Assembly (NCBI GenBank): GCA_052386455.1
Contig: JBQTKD010000062.1
Location: forward strand, 1 to 25,723
Source: JBQTKD01 sp052386455
GTDB lineage: Bacteria > Actinomycetota > Actinomycetes > Sporichthyales > Sporichthyaceae
Length of the DNA: 25,723 nucleotides
Direction: 5' to 3'
Shown here piece after piece: positions 19,801 to 25,723 of this stretch (positions are counted from its first letter, which is position 1; each line of letters begins with the position of its first letter). The notes below the pieces were generated by a model. The model was not told the origin of the DNA, did no database searches, and saw only the letters and a list, made by a program, of their open reading frames with translations. Made by a program: the position numbers and the translations under genes.

Positions 19801-19968
19801 GGCCTGGAGACGTGGGCGTTCGGCGCCCAGACGTGGAGCTCCTGCACGTACTGCCCGTTCGACCTGGTGTGCCCGACCTCGCGTGCCGAGCAGTGGAACG
19901 GGCTGCGCCTCGACCCCGCCGTGAAGCCGTACGACGCGCTGAGCAATCCGGGAGAGGTGCAGGCGTGA
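16813..19968 (+). CDS. AddB-like PD-(D/E)XK exonuclease subunit with Fe-S cluster cysteines
   Basis: A 1051-aa protein. The N-terminal 700 residues resemble an SF1 helicase fold, but the ATP loop is lost: the expected position reads FAAPGVPTVAAL with no GKT. The C-terminus is a RecB-type nuclease: His769 (SFVHAVLED), Asp886 (GSIDRVD), and the Asp900-Tyr-Lys902 triad (VIDYKTG). The nuclease is framed by four cysteines, Cys735, Cys1011, Cys1014 and Cys1020. These are one upstream Cys, then CxxC, five residues, and Cys, the same spacing I recall for the Fe-S cluster of Bacillus AddB. It overlaps the AddA-like gene by 4 bases (GTGA), so the two products are probably one complex that resects double-strand ends. 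It is unlike mycobacterial AdnA as I remember it. Confidence 0.94.
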   Translation: MTVGGSLVFAAPGVPTVAALHRLIHTARSGDALRPVDVVVPSAVAGVTLRRAVAGKQGLANVRFGTLPQLAERLAARHLALAPESLRPMSVGDRAVVVQRVLAAAKGSPLVNAARAQRATARMVQSVLAEFAAARVDPAVVPEGLSTTGTELLGLYGAYLGQVAGLLDRAALYAAAAAAIAAGDAPATHAVLIVQDRLGGAERELVAALASAGRLGVVADGDAPDDVLAFLAGLGAAASAAPAGEPNVERLVVAPDADEEVRIAVRTVVEHLAATGCRPERIGIAYASPVPYLRLLAEQLSVADIPHHVGSQRTLAQSVAGRTLLGLLDVHARDYPRADVLRLLADAPFLDADGHRLPVAAWDRLSRDAGVSRGLATWGSRLANYAKNQRARIEPDMDTERSAPYEDRAARAEALLAEVERFARATAQTLQAGSWAEAGTGLAGLLETALGGRRRVDGWAYGAAPALGRRVGIEQDAHDAVLAELGALAELDGTGVPCTAAAIAGAVADRLDVSMPTGTTLGRGVMTGTIADFAGADLDVLLVLGATESALPARQREHVLLRDGDRALLSPELATVASRRADQRAKWRLALSGAASVRISYPRADSRGQRRQFASPWFLEQATRLAGTTVSAKTVDDAELTAPWFVSHASFESATLGTTVHAHLHELDVARALSGGVAALAAHDPRLARGLEAAGARTRGDFSEWTGAVGPLPADLRARVDAGLSATNLQKWAACPASHLYEKVLGVRDLEDPGAADTIDAAERGSFVHAVLEDLVLEHLPADGRPPLPSDRAWSKSDVARALDLLETKAAELSARGVTGREIVWKVGLAKLARMVPRVLAQDSARRRTMLAHPIAVEADFGRNGVDPLVVELPTQGPVVFAGSIDRVDSTVGGGLVVIDYKTGRGNGYDAIPKQAKASADANLVDGGRKLQLVLYALAARQLHGLPEASVESWFWFVETGELRGGPVTHRQEQQLKDALDVVVAGIRGGVYPANPGLETWAFGAQTWSSCTYCPFDLVCPTSRAEQWNGLRLDPAVKPYDALSNPGEVQA

Positions 19969-22900
19969 CCGAGCCCGCGGACTCCTCCGCTCGCACGACC
20001 ATCCGCACCGACTTCGGCCGGACGCTGTTCGTGGAGGCCGGTGCCGGGACCGGGAAGACCTACGCGCTGGTCACCCGTGTCGTGCACATGGTCGCGACCG
20101 GGCATCTCGCGCAGATGTCGCAGCTCGCGGCGATCACGTTCACCGAGAACGCCGCCGCGGAACTGCGCAGCCGGATCCGGCAGGGTCTGCTCGAGGCGAG
20201 CGAGGGCGAGCACGCGGACTACGTCTACGACGAGAATCAGCGCAAGCGATGCCGTGCGGCGCTGGACGATCTCGAGGACGCGGTGCTGACCACCCTGCAC
20301 GGGTTCGCGTCGCGGATCCTGGCGGAGGCGCCGCTGGAGGCGGGGCTTCCGCCGGGCTTCTCCGTCGAGGAGGGCGCGGCCGGCGAGGCCGCCGACCGGG
20401 CGTGGGACGCCTTCGTCGACGAGTTGCTCGACGACTCGGCGCTGCGCGACCACATCCTCGCCGGGCTCACGCTCGCGCTGAACCTCCGCGCGCTGCGCGA
20501 GATCGCCGACCTCCTCGGCGCGTCGTGGGACCGGCTGCGCGACCGGCCGCTCCGCGAGGTGCCGCTGCCGCCGATCGACGCGGGCGCGGTGATCGCGCAC
20601 CTGCGCGTCGCCGTCGCAGACGAGGCGCAGTGGCCCGACGACGGACTCGCCGCGCACCTGCTCGAGATGCGCGTGCTCGCCGACGACCTCGCGACACTCG
20701 GCGACCCGCTGGACGTCCTCGACGCACTGAACGCGGTCGAACTCGGCAGCAGGGCCGGCAACAAGACGGTGTGGAGCAACGCCGGCCTGGACAAGGCCGC
20801 GATCGCCGACGCACTGCAGCAGGCCGAGGACGCCCGCGCGCAGCTGCTCGCCGCCGTAGGCGCCGCGGTGACCTCCACGCTGGCCGCACGAGTGCAGGAC
20901 TGGCTGCTCGCCCGGGCAGAGGTCCGCCGACGCGAGGGCGCGCTCGCCTACCACGACCTCCTGGTGCTGGCTCGGGACGTGCTGCGCAGCAGCGGCCCGG
21001 TCCGGGCACGGCTGCACGCGCTGTGGCCCACGCTGCTGATCGACGAGTTCCAGGACACCGACCCGCTGCAGGTCGAAATCGCCTACCTGCTGGCCGCGGA
21101 GTGGGAGCAGCACCCGCCCGTGGCGTGGGACGAGATGCGCGTCGAAGGCTCGCGGCTGTTCTTCGTCGGCGACGCGAAGCAGTCCATCTACCGGTTCCGT
21201 CGCGCGGACATCGACATCTTCACCGCCGTCGGTGCCCACCACCCGCACGCCGCGCTGTCCGTGAACTTCCGCAGCGTTCCGGGCGTGCTCGCCGCGGTGA
21301 ACCACGCCTTCGACAGACTCATCGGCGACGACGACCGTGCCGGCATCGCCTACGACCACCTGGCCGCGTCCCGCACGATGGGCTCCGCCGAGGCGCCGGT
21401 GCTGCTGCTCGGCGGCCCGTGCGACCTGCCCGCCCCGGCCCTGCGCACCGCTGAGGCGACCCACCTTGCCGACGTCGCGGTGCGCGCCAAGCGAGACGGG
21501 TGGCTGGTCGGGACGGACGAGGCGAAGCCGGGCCGTCCCGCGTCCTACCGCGACATGGCGATCCTGCTCCCGACGCGGACTTCCCTTCCCGCACTGGAAA
21601 AAGCGCTGCAGGTCCGCGGCGTGCCGTACCGGATCGAGAGCCGTTCGCTGGTGTGGTCCACCGACGCGGTGCGAGGGGTCGTGGCGATCCTCGCGGCGGT
21701 GGACAATCCCGCGGACGAGGTCGCGCTGCTCGCCGCGCTGCGCAATCCCGGCCTGGCGTGCTCCGACGTCGATCTCGTGCAGTGGCGGGCGTGGGGCGGG
21801 CGCTGGTCGCTGTTCGCCGAGACGCCCGAGGCAGCGCCCCAGGACCATCCCGTTGCGGCCGCGCTGCGGACGCTGCGGGCGTGGCACGAGCAGCGGTGGT
21901 GGACCCCGGTCAACGAGCTCGTCGAGGAGGTGGTCCGCGACCTGCGGCTGATCGAACTGACGGCCGCTCAGCTCCGACCCCGCGACCACTGGCGGCGGCT
22001 GCGGTTCGTGCTCGACCAGGCGCGTGCGTGGTGCGACGCCGGCGGGTCCGGGCTCGCCGGGTTCGTCGCGTGGGCACGACGGCAGATGGAGGAGGACGTC
22101 GACGTCATGGAGACCGTCGTCCCCGAACCCGACGACGACGCCGTCCGGATCCTCACCGTGCACGGCTCCAAGGGTCTGGAGTTCGGGATCACGATGGTCG
22201 CCGGGCTCGGCGCCGCCGCCGACCGGCCCATGAAGGTGGTCTGGACCGACGACGGTCCGCAGGTTCGGTTGCGCGCCGGGGTTCTGGAGACGCCGGGGTG
22301 GTCCGCGGCCGTCCCGCACGAGCGGGAGCAGGAGCGGCGCGAGGCGATCCGGCTGCTCTACGTGGCGCTCACCCGCGCCATGGACCACCTGGTCGTCGGC
22401 TGCTACCACCGGCCTCCGAAGACCGGGAAGCAGTCCCGCGCCCAACTCGTGTGGGGACTGCTCGCGGGCGGCGCCCTCGCGGCCACGGAGCTCGCGCCGC
22501 CGGCCGCGCTCGAGGATCCGTCGATGGAGGTTCCCGTCTCGGCGATCCCCCTGCCGGACCGAGCCGCATTTGCCGAGGCCCGCGCGACCTTGCTCGCCGC
22601 CGTGGCGCAGCGAGTGGCGACGAGCCCGACCGCTCGCACGGCCGCCGCCGCGGCGCAGGCGGCGCCCGCCAAACCCGAGGACGCCGGCGTCGAGCCGGCG
22701 AAGGTCGCGGCCGAGACCGCGCCCGAGCAGGAGGCGGAGCCGGCCCGCGTGCAGCGCAGTTCGCGCCGCGGCGCGGCGATCGGCACCGCCACCCACCGGG
22801 TCCTGGAGCTGGCGGACCTGGCCAACCCGAGCACCTCGGAGATCGCGGCGCTGGCCCGAATGGCCTGCGCCGCAGCCGACATCCCCGAGCTGGTCAAGGA

Positions 22901-23249
22901 CGTCGAGAGCCGCGCCTGGTCGGCACTGCGCGACGATTCCGTGGCCGGACCGCTCGCCGCAGGCGCACGTCCGCACTCGGAGGTGTACCTCGTCGTCCCG
23001 GACGGCGACCGCTTCCTCGAGGGCTACGTCGACCTGCTCTTCGAGGCGCCCGACGGCGCTCTGACGGTCTTGGACTACAAGACCGACCGGGCCACCACGC
23101 CAGACGAGATCGCCGCCAAGCAGGCCCGCTACGCCCCGCAGCTCGCCGCCTACGTCGACGCCGTCGAACAGGTCACCGGCCGCCGCCCCGACACCGCCGC
23201 CCTCGTCTTCGCGCGCCCCGGCGGCGCACCGCCGCAGAACTCGGTCTAG
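19965..23249 (+). CDS. AddA-like UvrD/RecB helicase-nuclease subunit
   Basis: A 1094-aa product from GTG 19965. SF1A motor motifs are complete: GAGTGKT (26-32), ITFTENAAAELRSRI (motif Ia), LLIDEFQDTD (Asp360, Glu361), GDAKQSIYRFRRADIDIF (motif III), NFRSVPGVL (IV), VRILTVHGSKGLEF (V) and LLYVALTRAMDHL (VI, about 796-808). A Pro/Ala-rich linker follows, then a RecB-type nuclease: His944 (GTATHRVLEL), EGYVDLLF, Asp1037-Tyr-Lys (LDYKTD), and the QARYAPQLAAY helix. The N-terminus lacks the Q-motif region typical of UvrD and AdnB, and looks like AddA/RecB. Predicted role: ATP-driven unwinding and degradation or resection of DNA ends with its AddB-like partner, for recombination repair or attack on linear foreign DNA. 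Confidence 0.96.
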   Translation: MTEPADSSARTTIRTDFGRTLFVEAGAGTGKTYALVTRVVHMVATGHLAQMSQLAAITFTENAAAELRSRIRQGLLEASEGEHADYVYDENQRKRCRAALDDLEDAVLTTLHGFASRILAEAPLEAGLPPGFSVEEGAAGEAADRAWDAFVDELLDDSALRDHILAGLTLALNLRALREIADLLGASWDRLRDRPLREVPLPPIDAGAVIAHLRVAVADEAQWPDDGLAAHLLEMRVLADDLATLGDPLDVLDALNAVELGSRAGNKTVWSNAGLDKAAIADALQQAEDARAQLLAAVGAAVTSTLAARVQDWLLARAEVRRREGALAYHDLLVLARDVLRSSGPVRARLHALWPTLLIDEFQDTDPLQVEIAYLLAAEWEQHPPVAWDEMRVEGSRLFFVGDAKQSIYRFRRADIDIFTAVGAHHPHAALSVNFRSVPGVLAAVNHAFDRLIGDDDRAGIAYDHLAASRTMGSAEAPVLLLGGPCDLPAPALRTAEATHLADVAVRAKRDGWLVGTDEAKPGRPASYRDMAILLPTRTSLPALEKALQVRGVPYRIESRSLVWSTDAVRGVVAILAAVDNPADEVALLAALRNPGLACSDVDLVQWRAWGGRWSLFAETPEAAPQDHPVAAALRTLRAWHEQRWWTPVNELVEEVVRDLRLIELTAAQLRPRDHWRRLRFVLDQARAWCDAGGSGLAGFVAWARRQMEEDVDVMETVVPEPDDDAVRILTVHGSKGLEFGITMVAGLGAAADRPMKVVWTDDGPQVRLRAGVLETPGWSAAVPHEREQERREAIRLLYVALTRAMDHLVVGCYHRPPKTGKQSRAQLVWGLLAGGALAATELAPPAALEDPSMEVPVSAIPLPDRAAFAEARATLLAAVAQRVATSPTARTAAAAAQAAPAKPEDAGVEPAKVAAETAPEQEAEPARVQRSSRRGAAIGTATHRVLELADLANPSTSEIAALARMACAAADIPELVKDVESRAWSALRDDSVAGPLAAGARPHSEVYLVVPDGDRFLEGYVDLLFEAPDGALTVLDYKTDRATTPDEIAAKQARYAPQLAAYVDAVEQVTGRRPDTAALVFARPGGAPPQNSV

Positions 23250-23268
23250 CTCCGCTCTAGCGGCGAGG

Positions 23269-23874
23269 TCATCGAACGGGCCCCATGCGTTCCACCAGCC
23301 GCGCCAGCTCGTTCGACTGGGCGCACGGCAGCACGCGTCCGAAAACCTCGGCGAGCGCGCCGTAGTACCAGCGCTGGGGTTCGGCGCCCTGGTTGAACCG
23401 GGCCCACAGCGCGTCGCCGTGCGTCTCCAGGTCGGTCGCGATGCTGCGGGCGTTGTGCAGCTTGTCCGCCAGGCTGACGAGCAGCACGCCTTTCTCTGCG
23501 GTCTCCAGGTGGGCGAGGTAGGCCTTCTTCCGCTCGGTCCACGGCGGCTTGGGAACGACCTCGGTGTCCGAGCAGGCCCGGACGATGGCGGCGACCTCGG
23601 TGCCGTACCGCTCCTCGATCTCCTCGAACCCGATGCGGTGGCCCTGGTCCTCCAGCGCGTCGTGGAACAACCCGGCGATGGCCTGGTCCTCGGCGCCGCC
23701 GGCCTCGAGCACCAGGCTCGAGACGGCCAACAGGTGCGCGGCGTAGGGAACGTCGGTGCCCTTGCGGACTTGGCCGCGGTGGACGCGGACCATGTCCGCG
23801 ACAGCGGCTGCGTAGCGATGTCCGAGCACGTGATCTCCTTGCGCCGATCGGATGCGTGTGTGCGGGGTGATCAT
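23269..23874 (-). CDS. SpoT/MESH1-type HD hydrolase
   Basis: I use ATG 23874, which overlaps the previous stop as ATGA with GAGGAG 8 bases upstream (201 aa). A GTG at 23829 with AAGGAG 5 bases upstream (186 aa) fits family alignments better and may be the true start. The HD ligands are visible: His32 (VHRGQVRKGT), His47 (PYAAHLL), His71-Asp72 (GLFHDALED) and Asp137 (SLADKLHNAR), with an RYGTEVAAIV helix between. The GxxRKGTxxPYxxH block is the hallmark of SpoT and MESH1 hydrolase domains, which remove pyrophosphate from (p)ppGpp-like nucleotides. No synthetase or TGS domain is present. Translation is probably coupled to the ADP-ribosylglycohydrolase gene upstream, so it may act on nucleotides made or freed by that module. 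The actual substrate is unknown. Confidence 0.9.
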   Translation of the reverse strand: MITPHTRIRSAQGDHVLGHRYAAAVADMVRVHRGQVRKGTDVPYAAHLLAVSSLVLEAGGAEDQAIAGLFHDALEDQGHRIGFEEIEERYGTEVAAIVRACSDTEVVPKPPWTERKKAYLAHLETAEKGVLLVSLADKLHNARSIATDLETHGDALWARFNQGAEPQRWYYGALAEVFGRVLPCAQSNELARLVERMGPVR

Positions 23875-25310
23875 TGCGACCACTCCTCCAGCAGCGGCAC
23901 GAACGTGCCGCGCCGCTGCGCGTCGGGCAGGATCTCGAAGAGCGGCTCCAGTGCCTGACGGGGCGTCACGTCGGTGATCGCGGCGCCGTAGAGGGCGGCG
24001 ATCGTCGGCGTGCGGTTCTGGGCGGCGACGCAGTGTAGGAACACCGTCTTGCCCTCCGCACGCAGTTCCCGGAGTACCGCGACGGTGTCCTGCAGGACGA
24101 AGCCGAGGTGCGGGTTCTGGTCCGGGTCGGCGCTGTCCATCAGTCGGACGTGGACGTGCTCGACGCCGTCGGGAACCCAGCCCGGTGCCACCCGGCACAG
24201 CGACACCACGACGTCGACCTCGGGCGGCAGGCGGTGCAGGCCCTTCACCGCGCCGATCCAGAGGCCCGGGTCGGCGGGGTGCGCCACGATCGTGTCGGTG
24301 CCCCACCCGTGGGGGTAGGTGCCGGTGAACTCCGCCTCGCCGGTCGCGATCCGGTCGGCGAGGACCACGAGGTCCTGACCGCGCAGGCCGGGCCAGCCGT
24401 GCAGGACGCGGCGCCACGCGGCGGGAACCGCCGAGGCGCCCCAGGCGGCGCCGAGCAGGCCGCCCGCGATCGCGGCGACCGTGTCGGTGTCCCGCCCGCC
24501 GCGGACCGCGGCGGCCAGCGCGTGCTGTAGGTGCTGGGCGGCGAACACGCCGACCTGGACGTCGTCCGCGGGAACGGGAGTGCGGTGGATCGCCGACCAC
24601 GCCGCCTGGAACGCCTCGACGACCCAGCCGTTGTTGCGGAAGTCCGCGGGTTCGGACTTCTCTGCGACGTCGATCCGTTCGGCCCACGCGGCACCGCGGT
24701 CCTCGGCGAGACGGTCCAGCCCGACCCGCACGTCCAGGACGCCGGTCAGGACGGCGTGGCGGATCGCGAGGCACCACAGCATGCACGCCTCGCCGGCCTC
24801 GGGGTCGTAGTGCGTCAGGGCGCTGACCGCGGTGGCGGCCTCGACCAGCCCGGCCTCGTCGTCGAGGTAGGCCAGCGCGAGGGGCGCGGTGCGCATGAGC
24901 GAGCCGTTCCCGCCGGAGCGGCCGGTGCGTGCGTGGACCGCGGCGGCGGCCGCGGCGAGCCGCGCGCCGGTCGCCGCCCCGTCGATCGATCCGAGCACGG
25001 CGCGGGTCTGGATGCCGACGTCCTTCGCGTCCCGACCCCAGGCGACCCACGCCGCGGCGATGCGGTCCTGGGCGCGGGGCTCGCGCAGGTCGAGCCCGTC
25101 GGCGGCGACGCGGGCGATGGCGACGGCCATGGACGTGTCGTCGGTCCACTCACCTGGCGCCCAGCCGAAGCCGCCGCCGCCCTGCATCAGGACGGGGGTG
25201 CCGGCGGGCAGGGGCGGGCCGAACTCGTAGCCGGCGCCGAGCGCGTCGCCGGCGGCGGTGGCGAGCAGGACGCCGCAGGCGCGGTCCCGCTGGGCGGTGG
25301 TCAGGCGCAT
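23871..25310 (-). CDS. ADP-ribosylglycohydrolase fused to a dual-specificity phosphatase
   Basis: The fusion protein is 479 aa from ATG 25310, with GGAG 6 bases upstream. Residues 1-345 are an ARH/DraG-type ADP-ribosylglycohydrolase: GDALGAGYEFG (21-31), the metal-binding EWTDDTS (Asp57, Asp58), GGNGSLMR (133-140) and GGRDTDTVAAIAGG (Asp274, Asp276). This fold removes ADP-ribose from proteins, nucleic acids or small molecules in an Mg-dependent way. Residues about 360-479 are a cysteine phosphatase of the DSP/PTP type, with P-loop HCVAAQNRT (Cys427, Arg433) and a candidate general acid Asp392. Both active sites look intact. The start overlaps the end of the ARPP-1-like gene and the stop overlaps the HD gene, so the three form an operon. 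Together the domains suggest stepwise removal of ADP-ribose and phosphate from one substrate. Confidence 0.95.
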   Translation of the reverse strand: MRLTTAQRDRACGVLLATAAGDALGAGYEFGPPLPAGTPVLMQGGGGFGWAPGEWTDDTSMAVAIARVAADGLDLREPRAQDRIAAAWVAWGRDAKDVGIQTRAVLGSIDGAATGARLAAAAAAVHARTGRSGGNGSLMRTAPLALAYLDDEAGLVEAATAVSALTHYDPEAGEACMLWCLAIRHAVLTGVLDVRVGLDRLAEDRGAAWAERIDVAEKSEPADFRNNGWVVEAFQAAWSAIHRTPVPADDVQVGVFAAQHLQHALAAAVRGGRDTDTVAAIAGGLLGAAWGASAVPAAWRRVLHGWPGLRGQDLVVLADRIATGEAEFTGTYPHGWGTDTIVAHPADPGLWIGAVKGLHRLPPEVDVVVSLCRVAPGWVPDGVEHVHVRLMDSADPDQNPHLGFVLQDTVAVLRELRAEGKTVFLHCVAAQNRTPTIAALYGAAITDVTPRQALEPLFEILPDAQRRGTFVPLLEEWSQ

Positions 25311-25678
25311 GCGTTCTCCAGCAGGGGGTGACGGGTGTTCAGGACGGCGAGGTGGGCGAGCGGCCCGGCGGGCATGCAGAGCCCGCGGAGCGCCGCGTGG
25401 GTGGTGCGGGCCTCGACGGCGACGCCGTCGCCCGCGGGCGGCCGGCCGTGCCCGAACGGCACCCCGGCGAGGTAGGCGGCCATGTTCCGAGCCCGGTAGC
25501 CGGGGACCGGACCGACGTGCGCCGCGGGGACCATCGCCGCATCCAACCGCGCGGAGGCGAGCAGCGCCGGCAGGTGCGCGACCAGGGCCGCGCGCGACCC
25601 GAACAGCTCGAGCACGAGGGCCCGCCCTCCGACGCCGAGGATCACGCCGCGCTGCCCGGGCAGCCCGGCCGGCAGGCC
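25301..25678 (-). CDS. ARPP-1-like protein, C-terminal part, cut by the contig end
   Basis: The reading frame enters from the right edge and ends at TGA 25303-25301, giving about 125 genuine residues. The ATG at 25711 lies in adapter sequence and is not a start. The segment GLPGQRGVILGVGGRALVLELFGS, with a following Leu/Ala helix, matches what I recall of the C-terminal half of ARPP-1 (DUF6569). That family was named for its association with ADP-ribosylglycohydrolase and rhodanese-phosphatase proteins in predicted conflict systems, which is the neighbour seen here. No catalytic residues are known to me. It overlaps the ADP-ribosylglycohydrolase start by 10 bases. The family call is supported mainly by motif memory plus context. 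Confidence 0.68.
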   Translation of the reverse strand, partial: GLPAGLPGQRGVILGVGGRALVLELFGSRAALVAHLPALLASARLDAAMVPAAHVGPVPGYRARNMAAYLAGVPFGHGRPPAGDGVAVEARTTHAALRGLCMPAGPLAHLAVLNTRHPLLENACA

Positions 25679-25723
25679 GATCGGAAGAGCACACCTCTGA
25701 ACACCACTCACCTCCTAAGGTAT
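25679..25723. other. Illumina TruSeq adapter at the contig end (artefact)
   Basis: Bases 25679-25711 begin GATCGGAAGAGCACAC and continue to TCAC, matching the 33-base TruSeq adapter core at all but three positions. The last 12 bases would be an 8-base index plus degraded adapter. On the minus strand this translates to GVQRCALPI, close to the well-known contaminant peptide GVQTCALPI. These bases are not biological sequence. Confidence 0.94.

Noticed and set aside
19785..22976. A 1063-codon minus-strand open frame opposite the AddA-like gene
   Set aside because: The plus strand has the complete SF1 and nuclease motifs; the antisense product has none.
16813..23249. Assignment of the pair as mycobacterial-type AdnAB, suggested by similar lengths
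   Set aside because: The second subunit lacks the UvrD/AdnB-type N-terminal region and reads like AddA/RecB; the first lacks a Walker A and has AddB-type cysteine spacing.
23253..23264. CCGC-TCTA-GCGG inverted repeat between the convergent AddA-like and HD genes
   Set aside because: Only a 4-bp stem and no T tract; too weak to call a terminator.

Overview
The window is very GC-rich, with G or C at almost every third codon position, many GTG starts, stop/start overlaps (GTGA, ATGA, TAG-ATG) and start codons preceded by TAnnnT with no leader. This fits a high-GC actinobacterium, probably in or near Mycobacteriales (Rhodococcus, Nocardia or Gordonia type). The sequence does not identify the species. 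No rRNA, tRNA or CRISPR array was seen. Several gene types here are common in defence or conflict loci, and a transposase remnant lies at the left edge, so the region looks like accessory DNA.

Layout. (1) 1-117: C-terminal tail of a probable transposase. (2) 200-5974: a 1924-aa fusion of a transglutaminase-like domain, DUF4011, an SF1 helicase, a Vsr-like fold and DUF3320, related to single-gene anti-phage helicases. (3) 6431-6034 (-): two tiny coupled genes, divergent from a SWIM/SNF2 ATPase at 6503-9754. (4) 11173-9938 (-): an AAA ATPase with DUF4143. (5) 11305-13094: two genes for an exported-type protein and a membrane-anchored protein, neither assigned. (6) 16599-13324 (-): a tightly packed run of VbhA-like antitoxin, Fic toxin (N-terminus irregular), a Cys-rich protein and two WYL regulators. 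(7) 16813-23249: an AddB-like/AddA-like helicase-nuclease pair, with all four expected Fe-S cysteines in AddB and two intact-looking nuclease sites. (8) 25678-23269 (-): a three-gene operon of an ARPP-1-like protein (cut by the contig end), an ADP-ribosylglycohydrolase fused to a dual-specificity phosphatase, and a SpoT/MESH1-type HD hydrolase.

How they may work together. Regions 2, 3 and 7 encode DNA translocases or nucleases. Region 6 combines an AMPylating toxin module with ligand-sensing WYL regulators. Region 8 looks like an ADP-ribose or nucleotide processing module of the kind predicted computationally in conflict systems. It is the best candidate here for a poorly described system. 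Any functional link between these regions is inferred from proximity only.

Quality warning: the last 45 bases (25679-25723) closely match an Illumina TruSeq adapter. They are almost certainly not genomic, so the first residues of the last open frame are an artefact.
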